Source of the DNA: Anaerolineales bacterium
Lineage (GTDB): Bacteria; Chloroflexota; Anaerolineae; 4572-78; NAK82
Assembly (NCBI GenBank): GCA_024643945.1
Contig: JAHELX010000267.1
Coordinates: forward strand, 1-7,918
Length of the DNA stretch: 7,918 nt
Direction of reading: 5' to 3'
Under the pieces are notes generated by a model, which worked only from the letters and a program-made list of their open reading frames with translations, did no database searches and was not told the origin of the DNA. Of the stretch, positions 1 to 7,322 are shown in pieces (positions within the stretch are counted from its first letter, which is position 1; every line of letters starts with the position of its first letter). The translations under genes were made by a program, and so were the position numbers.

Positions 1-206
1 CAAAAGCAGTGCGCGACGCCTTGAATATGATGCAGATGGACCCGAATTGGTACCGGCCGAGCCAGATGGACGACAACATTATGGCCTGGATGATTATGCT
101 AGACGGCCTGATCGTTGACGCGCGCCGCTTGCCGCTTGAGATACAAGAGATAGCTTATGAGAAGGGGCTGATTCCCTACATACCGGGCAAACGAGAGGCA
201 GATTAG
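1..206 (+). CDS. C-terminal end of a DUF6398-like protein (5' truncated)
   Basis: The frame is open to the left edge (codons from base 3) and ends at TAG 204-206, so only about the last 67 residues are seen. The GTG at base 9 is an internal valine, not a start, because the frame continues upstream with Lys-Ala. Visible elements are a short helix (VRDALNMM), then DPNWYRPSQMDDN, AWM, the stretch GLIVDARRLPLEIQE and the ending KGLIPYIP. This order (DP.W..PS..D.N..W, G..VD.R.LP.EIQ..A...GLIPY.P) matches what I recall of the C-terminus of DUF6398 proteins, whose function is not established. The family call is from memory of the pattern and is moderately sure; that it is a real coding end is fairly certain. 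It lies just upstream of a strong promoter, so it is not obviously in an operon with carD. Confidence 0.7.
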   Translation, partial: KAVRDALNMMQMDPNWYRPSQMDDNIMAWMIMLDGLIVDARRLPLEIQEIAYEKGLIPYIPGKREAD

Positions 207-212
207 TTTCCT

Positions 213-241
213 TTGACAAAGAGCCTCATCAGGCCTATAAT
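213..241 (+). promoter_or_regulatory. Perfect-consensus housekeeping sigma promoter of carD
   Basis: TTGACA (213-218) and TATAAT (236-241) are both exact consensus hexamers separated by exactly 17 bp. The predicted transcription start is near 248, giving a leader of about 115 nt before the carD ATG at 363. Exact matches at both hexamers with the optimal spacer are uncommon in natural promoters. This predicts either strong constitutive expression or a strong promoter held down by a regulator at the adjoining palindrome. Confidence 0.88.
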
Positions 242-248
242 GGGAACA

Positions 249-269
249 GTGTTTCATAATGCGAAACAC
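249..269. promoter_or_regulatory. 21-bp palindrome at the carD start point (operator or 5' hairpin)
   Basis: GTGTTTC (249-255) and GAAACAC (263-269) are perfect inverted repeats around a 7-bp centre, ATAATGC. The site begins within a base or two of the predicted +1, a classic position for a repressor that blocks promoter clearance. The GTTTC-N7-GAAAC core resembles palindromes bound by IclR-type regulators, but that assignment is weak. The alternative is an RNA hairpin at the extreme 5' end of the transcript that protects it from decay. A run of six T follows at 278-283, too far from the stem for a good terminator. Confidence 0.55.
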
Positions 270-362
270 CCCTCGGATTTTTTCATCATAATCTTCGAAA
301 AGTTCGACAACTGATGCAGAAAGCTGTAGGAACTGAGTCTACGCTTTGAACAGGAGAAGGTC

Positions 363-866
363 ATGGAACTCTCAGTCGGCGATGAGGTGGTATACCCCAG
401 GCATGGGGTGGGGCGGATTACCGGTATGGAGCGCCTGGATTTGGTGGAGGGCTTCGAACGTTACTACGTGATCGAGATCCCCGACAAGGGCTTGACGGTT
501 CGCGTCCCGGTGCGTAAAATGGATGAGCTGGGCCTGCGGCCGGTCATGTCCCGCACCAAGCTGGCCCGCGTGCTGGAGGCGCTGCGCGCCGCGCCCCACC
601 TGTTGTCGGAAGACTACAAAAAGCGCCAGGCCGGGGTCCGCGAAAGGCTCGAAACCGGCGCCCCCCTGCGCATCGCCGAAGTGGTGCGCGACCTCACCTG
701 GCACGAGCGGCGCGCTCACCTCACCCGAGCCGACTCAGACTTGCTGGCCCGGGGGCGGGAGTTCCTGTCGGCCGAGATGGCGCTGGTGACCGGCACCGAG
801 GTCACCGACGCCAAGCAGATGATAGATTCTGCCCTGTCGGCGGTTGCGACCGGCGAACCTGACTGA
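363..866 (+). CDS. carD: CarD/CdnL-family RNA polymerase-binding transcription regulator
   Basis: The 167-aa product is a full-length CdnL/CarD protein (mycobacterial CarD has 162 aa). These proteins bind the RNA polymerase beta subunit and stabilise the open promoter complex, mostly at housekeeping and rRNA promoters. The N-terminal Tudor-like polymerase-interacting domain (about 1-57) shows the family signature VGDEVVYPRHGVGRI and LTVRVPV. The helical DNA-facing domain (about 62-160) shows LARVLEALRAAPH, then AEVVRDL and a run ending AKQMIDSALSAV. By hand alignment to mycobacterial CarD, the position of the tryptophan that wedges into the upstream fork is Tyr85 (SEDYKKR) here. The start is supported by AGGAG at 352-356, six bases before the ATG, and by the VGDEVVYP motif right at the N-terminus. 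The gene appears monocistronic behind its own promoter. No convincing terminator follows it. Confidence 0.95.
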   Translation: MELSVGDEVVYPRHGVGRITGMERLDLVEGFERYYVIEIPDKGLTVRVPVRKMDELGLRPVMSRTKLARVLEALRAAPHLLSEDYKKRQAGVRERLETGAPLRIAEVVRDLTWHERRAHLTRADSDLLARGREFLSAEMALVTGTEVTDAKQMIDSALSAVATGEPD

Positions 867-939
867 AAACCTGTCTTAAGAATCTTCTCCCCGCTCCCGG
901 TCCGTCTTCCACCTTAGGGCCATTTGTTATTGCGGTAAA

Positions 940-1031
940 GAACACGGATTCGCAGGATTTACGGATCAGCTAACCCATCGCTGGCGCTGATGGCAAAAAA
1001 CCAATCCGTTTCATCCTGTGCATCCGTGTTC
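940..1031. repeat. Imperfect inverted-repeat element, GAACACGGAT type
   Basis: The left arm (940-966) begins GAACACGGATTCGCAGGA and the right arm (1004-1031) ends CATCCTGTGCATCCGTGTTC. Their reverse complements agree over the outer ten bases exactly and over most of the remaining 27, leaving a loop of about 37 bases. Inside the loop CCATC and GATGG (975-993) form a smaller stem. Each arm is itself built from degenerate CACGGAT-like words. I recall similar ACACGGATT-type palindromes as dispersed intergenic repeats in environmental Chloroflexota-like genomes, but this is memory rather than a search result. Only one copy is in the window. Confidence 0.7.
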
Positions 1032-1114
1032 TGAACTGACCTGCAGCTAATACGATCATCGTGGGCAAAACCCATAAATTCTCTTCGGGGAAGGCACCTT
1101 GGTGGTTATTCAGC

Positions 1115-1120
1115 AGGAGG
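1115..1120 (+). promoter_or_regulatory. Shine-Dalgarno that identifies the small gene
   Basis: AGGAGG lies seven bases before the ATG at 1128. It is a full six-base match with optimal spacing, the same motif used by the epimerase, folD and clpB genes in this window. It is the main reason for choosing this reading frame over two longer overlapping frames that start at GTG 1061 and TTG 1099. Confidence 0.8.
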
Positions 1121-1127
1121 CAGGAAC

Positions 1128-1292
1128 ATGTGTGGACAAGAACAACGCCATGGCACCCTCCAGGAAACGTGGGAAAACCTGCGCCAGCCCATGCCCCTGG
1201 GGCGCAAGCTTCATCTTATTTTGCGCAACAACTGGATCAAAATCCGCACCGCCTCCGATTGCTGCGGCAACTACGGCGAACCCGGCTGCTGA
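1128..1292 (+). CDS. Small cysteine-rich protein, 54 aa, ending CCGNYGEPGC
   Basis: ATG 1128 to TGA 1290-1292 encodes 54 residues. The N-terminal half is polar (MCGQEQRHGTLQETWENLRQ, 1-20). It is followed by a basic amphipathic stretch (GRKLHLILRNNWIKIRTAS, 25-43) and a compact end of two adjacent cysteines, small and turn-forming residues, and a last cysteine: Cys45, Cys46, Cys54. A further cysteine is residue 2. There is no signal peptide and no membrane span. The CC-x7-C ending suggests a metal site, a disulfide or thioether knot, or a modified peptide tail, but none of these is proven. I have an impression that short proteins ending in CCGxxGxPGC recur in Chloroflexota; this is unverified. 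No maturation enzyme lies beside it. The epimerase starts 176 bp downstream, so co-transcription is possible. Function unknown; I am fairly confident it is a real gene. Confidence 0.7.
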   Translation: MCGQEQRHGTLQETWENLRQPMPLGRKLHLILRNNWIKIRTASDCCGNYGEPGC

Positions 1293-1302
1293 CGCCGCAA
1301 AG

Positions 1303-1319
1303 ACACCCCGTGAGGGTGT
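1303..1319. other. Hairpin just after the small gene
   Basis: ACACCC (1303-1308) pairs perfectly with GGGTGT (1314-1319) around CGTGA, eleven bases after the small gene's stop codon. No T-tract follows, so it is not a standard intrinsic terminator. It could be a weak or Rho-assisted end, or a 3' stabilising stem. Confidence 0.4.
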
Positions 1320-1359
1320 GGGTCACCTCAATTGACTCTGACAACCAAAATTGGTAATC

Positions 1360-1410
1360 GTAGCGGCGACCCCTCCCGGCAGGGGACCTATGGCTGGGTG
1401 CGGTCGCCCC
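1360..1410. repeat. Degenerate GTAGGGGCGACC-type inverted repeat
   Basis: GGCGACC (1365-1371) and GGTCGCC (1402-1408) are perfect inverted repeats 30 bp apart. The left arm extends outward as GTAGC and the right arm as CC, one base away from a GGGGCGACC/GGTCGCCCC pair. A second stem, CCCCT/AGGGG, lies at 1370-1385. I associate GTAGGGGCGACC...GGTCGCCCC palindromes with dispersed repeats in Chloroflexota and some cyanobacteria, but this is recollection. The element occupies the leader region of the epimerase gene. Confidence 0.5.
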
Positions 1411-1468
1411 GGCATGTCCCTACCGGCATTACCGAGCTTGATCGTCAAAGCTGATAAGGAGGTGCGCG

Positions 1469-2533
1469 ATGCAGATCACCCACGTCGAAGTTATCCCGGC
1501 CGAGTTCAAGCTGCGCCTGCCCTATCGGTCAGCCCAGCCTACCCCGGTGGATCGCGCGGCGGCCGTCTTCATCCGCATCGAGACGCTCCGCCAGCGGGCG
1601 GTGGCCTGGGGCTGCGCGGCCTTTGATCCCGCCCTCAGCGGCGAGACGCTGGAAGAGGTCACCCGGGTCTGCCGCGCCTGCGCCGACCGCGCCATCGACC
1701 TCAACCCTCTGAACACCGAGTTTGCCCTGGCCGAATTGGCCGAGTTCAGCGCGGGCACGCCCTGTGTCCAGTGCGCTTTTGACATCGCCTTTCACGACCT
1801 GCTGGGCCTGGCGTCTGGACTGCCCCTTTACCGCCTGCTGGGTGGCTACCGCTATCGTATCCAGACCTCGGTTACCGTCAGCCTGGCGCCGGCCGAGGAA
1901 ACGGTGAAACTGGCCGGGGACCGCGCCCGGCAGGGGTTCCGCATCCTCAAGCTAAAGGGTGGCCTCGATCCCGAAGAGGATGTGCGCCGCGTGCGCGCGG
2001 TCCACGCTGCCCTGCCCGAGCTCACCCTGCGCCTGGATGCAGACCAGGGCTACAGCGTCCAACAGGCGTTGGACGTGGCCCGCGCGTTGGAAGGGGTGCT
2101 GGAGATGCTGGAACAGCCCACCCCCGCCGCCGACCTGGACGCTCTGGGAGAGGTCACCCAGCACAGCCTGGTGCCCATCCTGGCCGACGAGAGCGTGATG
2201 GGGCCGCCCTCGGCGCTGGAGATCGCCGGCCGTCGCGCTGCCCACGGACTGAGTGCTAAGCTGGCCACCTGTGGCGGCTTGGGCTGCGCCCGCCAGGTAG
2301 ATGCTATCGCCCGCGCTGCCCGCATGGCCACCATGGTGGGTTGCATCAACGAGCCGGCGCTGCTCATCGCCGCCGGGCTGGGCTTTGCCCTGAGCAGCCC
2401 CAACGTCCGCTACGGCGACCTCGACGGTCACTTTGACCTGCTAGACGATCCCAGCCGGCCCGGCTTCCTCTTCGAGGACGGCTGGCTCATCGCCGGCGAC
2501 CAACCTGGCCTGGGCTGCTCCGTAGAATTGTGA
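1469..2533 (+). CDS. Enolase-superfamily protein, probable dipeptide (L-Ala-D/L-Glu type) epimerase
   Basis: The 354-aa product has the full mandelate racemase/muconate lactonizing enzyme layout: an N-terminal capping domain (about 1-125), then a TIM barrel. The barrel shows the KxK pair K161/K163 in LKLKGG, metal ligands D190 (LRLDADQGY), E215 (EQP) and D240 (ADES), and the opposing general base K264 (AKLATCGG). Near the C-terminus the DLD motif (D317, D319, in YGDLDGHFDL) corresponds to the DxD of Bacillus subtilis L-Ala-D/L-Glu epimerase, which holds the substrate ammonium group. All residues sit within a few positions of those of the Bacillus enzyme. This favours dipeptide epimerisation, for example in murein-peptide recycling, over o-succinylbenzoate synthase or a cycloisomerase. 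The exact dipeptide cannot be read from sequence. The start is fixed by AAGGAGGTG (1456-1464), six bases from AGGAGG to ATG. No clear promoter was found directly upstream. Confidence 0.87.
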   Translation: MQITHVEVIPAEFKLRLPYRSAQPTPVDRAAAVFIRIETLRQRAVAWGCAAFDPALSGETLEEVTRVCRACADRAIDLNPLNTEFALAELAEFSAGTPCVQCAFDIAFHDLLGLASGLPLYRLLGGYRYRIQTSVTVSLAPAEETVKLAGDRARQGFRILKLKGGLDPEEDVRRVRAVHAALPELTLRLDADQGYSVQQALDVARALEGVLEMLEQPTPAADLDALGEVTQHSLVPILADESVMGPPSALEIAGRRAAHGLSAKLATCGGLGCARQVDAIARAARMATMVGCINEPALLIAAGLGFALSSPNVRYGDLDGHFDLLDDPSRPGFLFEDGWLIAGDQPGLGCSVEL

Positions 2534-2591
2534 CCACCTGCCCGGTCACCCCACTGGTATCCATCCCATTGTGCAGGCAAGCACAAGGCTG

Positions 2592-2620
2592 TTGCCTTCA
2601 AGCCAAGGCTGTGTTATACT
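2592..2620 (+). promoter_or_regulatory. Promoter of folD
   Basis: TTGCCT (2592-2597, 4 of 6) and TATACT (2615-2620, 5 of 6) are spaced by 17 bp, and TG at 2612-2613 gives an extended -10 (TGTTATACT). The predicted start is near 2627, which makes a leader of about 165 nt that contains the heptamer array. The octamer AAGGCTGT occurs twice, at 2585-2592 and 2605-2612, 20 bp apart, and AAGGC/GCCTT forms a small stem across the -35. These could be a regulator site, but that is only suggestive. Confidence 0.7.
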
Positions 2621-2663
2621 CTCAGAAATTGGCAAGCAGCTCTGATTAAGTCCATTATTGCTG

Positions 2664-2769
2664 TACTGCGTACTGCGTATTTCGTATCCATCTACGCAAT
2701 ACGCAATACGCAATACGCAATTCGCAATACGCAATTCGCAGTACGCAATACGCACTACGCAACACGAAT
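2664..2769. repeat. Heptamer tandem array (TACGCAA) with an inverted arm, in the folD leader
   Basis: From 2693 to 2762 there are ten consecutive 7-bp units of TACGCAA with few changes (units 5 and 7 begin TT, unit 7 ends in G, unit 9 ends in C), plus a degenerate eleventh unit to 2769. Just upstream, 2664-2686 carries three units in the opposite orientation (TACTGCG, TACTGCG, TATTTCG). Bases 2667-2686 and 2693-2712 form a 20-bp stem with two mismatches around a 6-base loop, TCCATC. The array ends about a dozen bases before the folD Shine-Dalgarno and lies inside the predicted transcript. It also creates a spurious open frame upstream of folD. Confidence 0.9.
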
Positions 2770-2781
2770 CCCCAACGTTCA

Positions 2782-2787
2782 AGGAGG
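2782..2787 (+). promoter_or_regulatory. Shine-Dalgarno that decides the folD start
   Basis: AGGAGG (within AAGGAGG 2781-2787) lies five bases before ATG 2793. The open frame continues upstream to 2658, but that part only translates the heptamer repeat, so this site fixes the true start. Confidence 0.88.
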
Positions 2788-2792
2788 AACAA

Positions 2793-3677
2793 ATGTCAGC
2801 GAAAATCATTGATGGCAAGGTGATTGCGGCTACCATTCGAGGTGAGATCAAGGCCGAAGTCGAAGCGATGCAGGCCCAATATGGCAAAGTGCCGGGCCTG
2901 GCCACAGTCTTGGTCGGCGAACGAAGAGACTCTCAAAGTTACGTTCGCATGAAGAAGAAGGCCTGTGCCGAAGTGGGCATCACCTCCTTTGGCCACGACC
3001 TGCCCGCCGACATCAGCCAGCAAGAATTGCTGCAGATCGTGCGGGATCTCAACGCCAATCCCGATGTGCACGGCATCCTGGTTCAGCTCCCTCTGCCCGA
3101 CCACATGGACGAGGAGGAGATTCTGAGCGCTGTCAGCCTCGAGAAGGACGTGGACGGCTTCCATCCGATCAACATTGGCCGCCTGTCGATGAAACGACGT
3201 GACCCGCTGTTCGTCCCTTGCACGCCAAAAGGATGTATCGAACTGCTCCTCCGCACGGGTGTCGAGATCGAGGGTAAACGAGCGGTGGTCCTGGGCCGGA
3301 GTAACATTGTCGGTTTGCCCGTCTCCATGCTATTGCTGCACCGCAATGCCACCCTCACCATCTGCCATTCTCGCACCAAAGACCTGCCCGGCGTGGTGCG
3401 GGAGGCTGATATACTGGTCGCCGCCGTGGGCCGGGCCGAGATGGTGCGCGGTGACTGGGTAAAGCCGGGTGCCGTGGTCATCGATGTGGGTATCAACTCC
3501 GTCGACGACCCCACCCGCGAGAGAGGCTACCGGCTGGTGGGCGACGTGGCCTTCGACGAAGTGAAGGAAGTAGCCGCGGCCATCACGCCCGTGCCGGGCG
3601 GCGTCGGCCCCATGACCATCGCCATGCTGCTGCGCAACACCATGGACAGCGCCAGGCGTACAGTGGGGATGGAGTAG
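2793..3677 (+). CDS. folD: Bifunctional methylenetetrahydrofolate dehydrogenase / methenyltetrahydrofolate cyclohydrolase
   Basis: FolD interconverts 5,10-methylene-, 5,10-methenyl- and 10-formyl-tetrahydrofolate with NADP (or NAD), supplying one-carbon units for purines and formyl-Met-tRNA. The product is 294 aa, the normal length. The catalytic region carries Tyr50 and Lys54 in SYVRMKKKAC (same numbering as the Escherichia coli enzyme), GILVQLPLP (94-102) and DVDGFHP (119-125). The Rossmann part carries VLGRSNIVGLP (166-176), CHS (191-193) and the hallmark TPVPGGVGPMTIAML (265-279). No key residue is missing. The gene has its own promoter and is closed by a strong terminator, so it appears monocistronic. 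The true start is ATG 2793 (see the Shine-Dalgarno entry). The one notable oddity is the repeat-built leader. Confidence 0.97.
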   Translation: MSAKIIDGKVIAATIRGEIKAEVEAMQAQYGKVPGLATVLVGERRDSQSYVRMKKKACAEVGITSFGHDLPADISQQELLQIVRDLNANPDVHGILVQLPLPDHMDEEEILSAVSLEKDVDGFHPINIGRLSMKRRDPLFVPCTPKGCIELLLRTGVEIEGKRAVVLGRSNIVGLPVSMLLLHRNATLTICHSRTKDLPGVVREADILVAAVGRAEMVRGDWVKPGAVVIDVGINSVDDPTRERGYRLVGDVAFDEVKEVAAAITPVPGGVGPMTIAMLLRNTMDSARRTVGME

Positions 3678-3703
3678 GTTTTCGCTCTTGCGCGCTGCTA
3701 CCC

Positions 3704-3730
3704 AAGAACCGCCCACTGGGCGGTTCTTTT
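3704..3730 (+). terminator. Rho-independent terminator of folD
   Basis: AAGAACCGCCC (3704-3714) pairs perfectly with GGGCGGTTCTT (3718-3728) around a 3-base loop, an 11-bp stem ending in a TTTT run (3727-3730). It lies 27 bases after the folD stop. This isolates folD from clpB. Confidence 0.92.
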
Positions 3731-3781
3731 CTATTACCCTCCATCTTCTGCGCCCTCTAACACAATCTAAACATAGCTCTT

Positions 3782-3810
3782 ACGTAACTCTAATGTCGCG
3801 CGTGTACAAT
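3782..3810 (+). promoter_or_regulatory. Possible promoter of clpB (good -10 only)
   Basis: TACAAT (3805-3810) matches the -10 consensus in five of six bases, but nothing close to TTGACA stands at 16-18 bp upstream. A weaker alternative pair is TAAACA (3768-3773) and TAATGT (3791-3796), 17 bp apart. I see no CIRCE element, no HspR-type HAIR site and no sigma32-like promoter. A start near 3817 would put the whole palindromic array in the leader. Low confidence. Confidence 0.4.
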
Positions 3811-3820
3811 GGGGGTAGTT

Positions 3821-3925
3821 GGGGACTCAGGGAGTCAGGGATCGGGGGATCAGGGAATCAGGCATACGATATCGGGTGAGCCTGAGTCCTGAGTCCTGAT
3901 CCCTGATCCCTGAGTCCTGACCCCC
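3821..3925. repeat. Palindromic short-repeat array (TCAGG / CCTGA) in the clpB leader
   Basis: The right arm (3881-3922) is six perfect-length heptamers: CCTGAGT, CCTGAGT, CCTGATC, CCTGATC, CCTGAGT, CCTGACC. The left arm (3821-3863) is built from four TCAGG words (3827, 3835, 3850, 3858) spaced mostly by eight bases, in the opposite sense. The arms are about 43 and 46 bases long with a 16-base loop (3864-3879) and pair imperfectly with bulges. C-run 3921-3925 can pair with G-run 3821-3824 or 3811-3815. The right arm stops exactly where the clpB Shine-Dalgarno AGGAGG (3926-3931) begins. Confidence 0.85.
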
Positions 3926-3936
3926 AGGAGGCAATT

Positions 3937-6582
<2,646 letters not shown>

Positions 6583-6586
6583 AATA

Positions 6587-6619
6587 AAATCCCCGGCACC
6601 TATCAGGTGCCGGGGATTT
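6587..6619. terminator. Bidirectional intrinsic terminator between clpB and the Uma2 gene
   Basis: AAATCCCCGGCACCT (6587-6601) pairs perfectly with AGGTGCCGGGGATTT (6605-6619) around the loop ATC, a 15-bp stem starting four bases after the clpB stop. The A-rich flank AAAATAAAAT (6581-6590) reads as a U-tract on the minus strand, while GCCTTATTTT follows on the plus strand. It can therefore end both clpB and the convergent minus-strand genes. The minus-strand U-tract looks the better of the two. Confidence 0.92.
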
Positions 6620-6664
6620 GCCTTATTTTCATTGATCGAGGTGCTTCCCTCTACCAATGCCGGG

Positions 6665-7249
6665 TCATGCGAAGATCTCGCTGACGAGGCAGGCAAAGCC
6701 CGGCAGTGTGTCGCCACCTTCCAACGACTGGCCGGCGGTCAACACCCGGATCTCCGTCAACGAGTGGTACTCGGTTACGGTTTGTGTGTCTGGGTAGACC
6801 ACCCACACCAGTTGGCAGCCAGCCTCCAGCCAGTCGGCTACTTTGGACTGCACCTCGGACGCAGAATCCGACGGGGAAACGACCTCGACCACCAGGTCAG
6901 GCGCAATAGCCCAATAGCCCTCCGGCTCCCCCTCAGGCGGGATACGACGCTTGGCAACGAAGGCGGCGTCAGCAGCCCGTACCGTGTCGGGATTCTCCCG
7001 CAACTGGAAACCTGTCTCGGCGGCGTAGACGATGCCCAGGTCGTGCTGGCGAGCATATTGTTCGATCAGTGATCCCATGCGCATGGCGATCCGTCCATGT
7101 CTGGGGCTGGCAGGCGTCATCACCTTCAATTCTCCTTCGACGAGTTCGTAGCGACGGCCATCAGGGCGGAGCCGCAGCAATTGGTCCGCCGTCATCGGTC
7201 CCGAAGTCAGTGCCCCTTTCGCTTTAGTTGCAGTCAACGTCGTTTCCAT
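6665..7249 (-). CDS. Uma2-family (DUF820) restriction-endonuclease-like protein
   Basis: The 194-aa product shows the Uma2 layout: MTADQLL near the N-terminus, RRYELVEGEL (32-41), SPRHGRI (48-54), then the PD-(D/E)XK-type core. Putative catalytic residues are D94 (VRAADAAFV), E122 (PDLVVEVVSPSD) and K136 (EVQSKVADWL), followed by LVWVVYPDTQTVTEY and the usual C-terminal LPGFACLVSEIF. Uma2 proteins occur in many copies in Chloroflexota and cyanobacteria; nuclease activity is predicted from fold and the biological role is unknown. Where most members have R-x-P-D, this one has R-A-A-D. I chose ATG at 7249 because GGAGAGGG stands just upstream and the conserved domain starts soon after. The 39-residue extension to 7366 would overlap the upstream gene and has no domain content. 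It probably shares a transcript with the Tat protein gene 73 bp upstream. Confidence 0.88.
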   Translation of the reverse strand: METTLTATKAKGALTSGPMTADQLLRLRPDGRRYELVEGELKVMTPASPRHGRIAMRMGSLIEQYARQHDLGIVYAAETGFQLRENPDTVRAADAAFVAKRRIPPEGEPEGYWAIAPDLVVEVVSPSDSASEVQSKVADWLEAGCQLVWVVYPDTQTVTEYHSLTEIRVLTAGQSLEGGDTLPGFACLVSEIFA

Positions 7250-7322
7250 AATTCCCTCTCCGTCCGACCTGCCTTTCAAACCATGGTCGACAAGGTAACA
7301 GGCTGATGTCTTCGAGAAGGAG

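Larger units (their letters stand above)
867..1127. other. Intergenic stretch between carD and the small Cys-rich gene
   Basis: No coding region is supported here on either strand. The stretch holds one inverted-repeat element (940-1031). Nearer the small gene there are only short stems, such as TGGG/CCCA at 1062-1074 and CTTC/GAAG at 1083-1093. I found no clear promoter: TACGAT at 1051-1056 has only a poor -35 partner. I also found no T-tract terminator for carD. Confidence 0.6.

Noticed and set aside
1061..1357. Two open frames of 98 and 78 codons overlapping the small Cys-rich gene
   Set aside because: They start at GTG and TTG without good ribosome binding sites and show no recognisable motifs, while the 54-aa frame has a perfect AGGAGG and a structured C-terminus.
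1332..1360. Promoter TTGACT-17-TAATCG upstream of the epimerase
   Set aside because: The -35 is good but the -10 matches consensus in only two of six bases.
2693..2769. CRISPR-like array
   Set aside because: Units are 7 bp, directly adjacent with no spacers, and no cas genes are present; this is a tandem microrepeat.
2658..2792. In-frame N-terminal extension of folD
   Set aside because: It only translates the heptamer array, has no ribosome binding site, and the true start at 2793 has AGGAGG five bases upstream and matches FolD family length.
3731..3936. CIRCE, HAIR or sigma32 heat-shock control of clpB
   Set aside because: I found no TTAGCACTC-N9-GAGTGCTAA, no CTTGAGT-N7-ACTCAAG pair and no CTTGAA/CCCCAT promoter. 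The GACTCAGG-like words belong to the repeat array.
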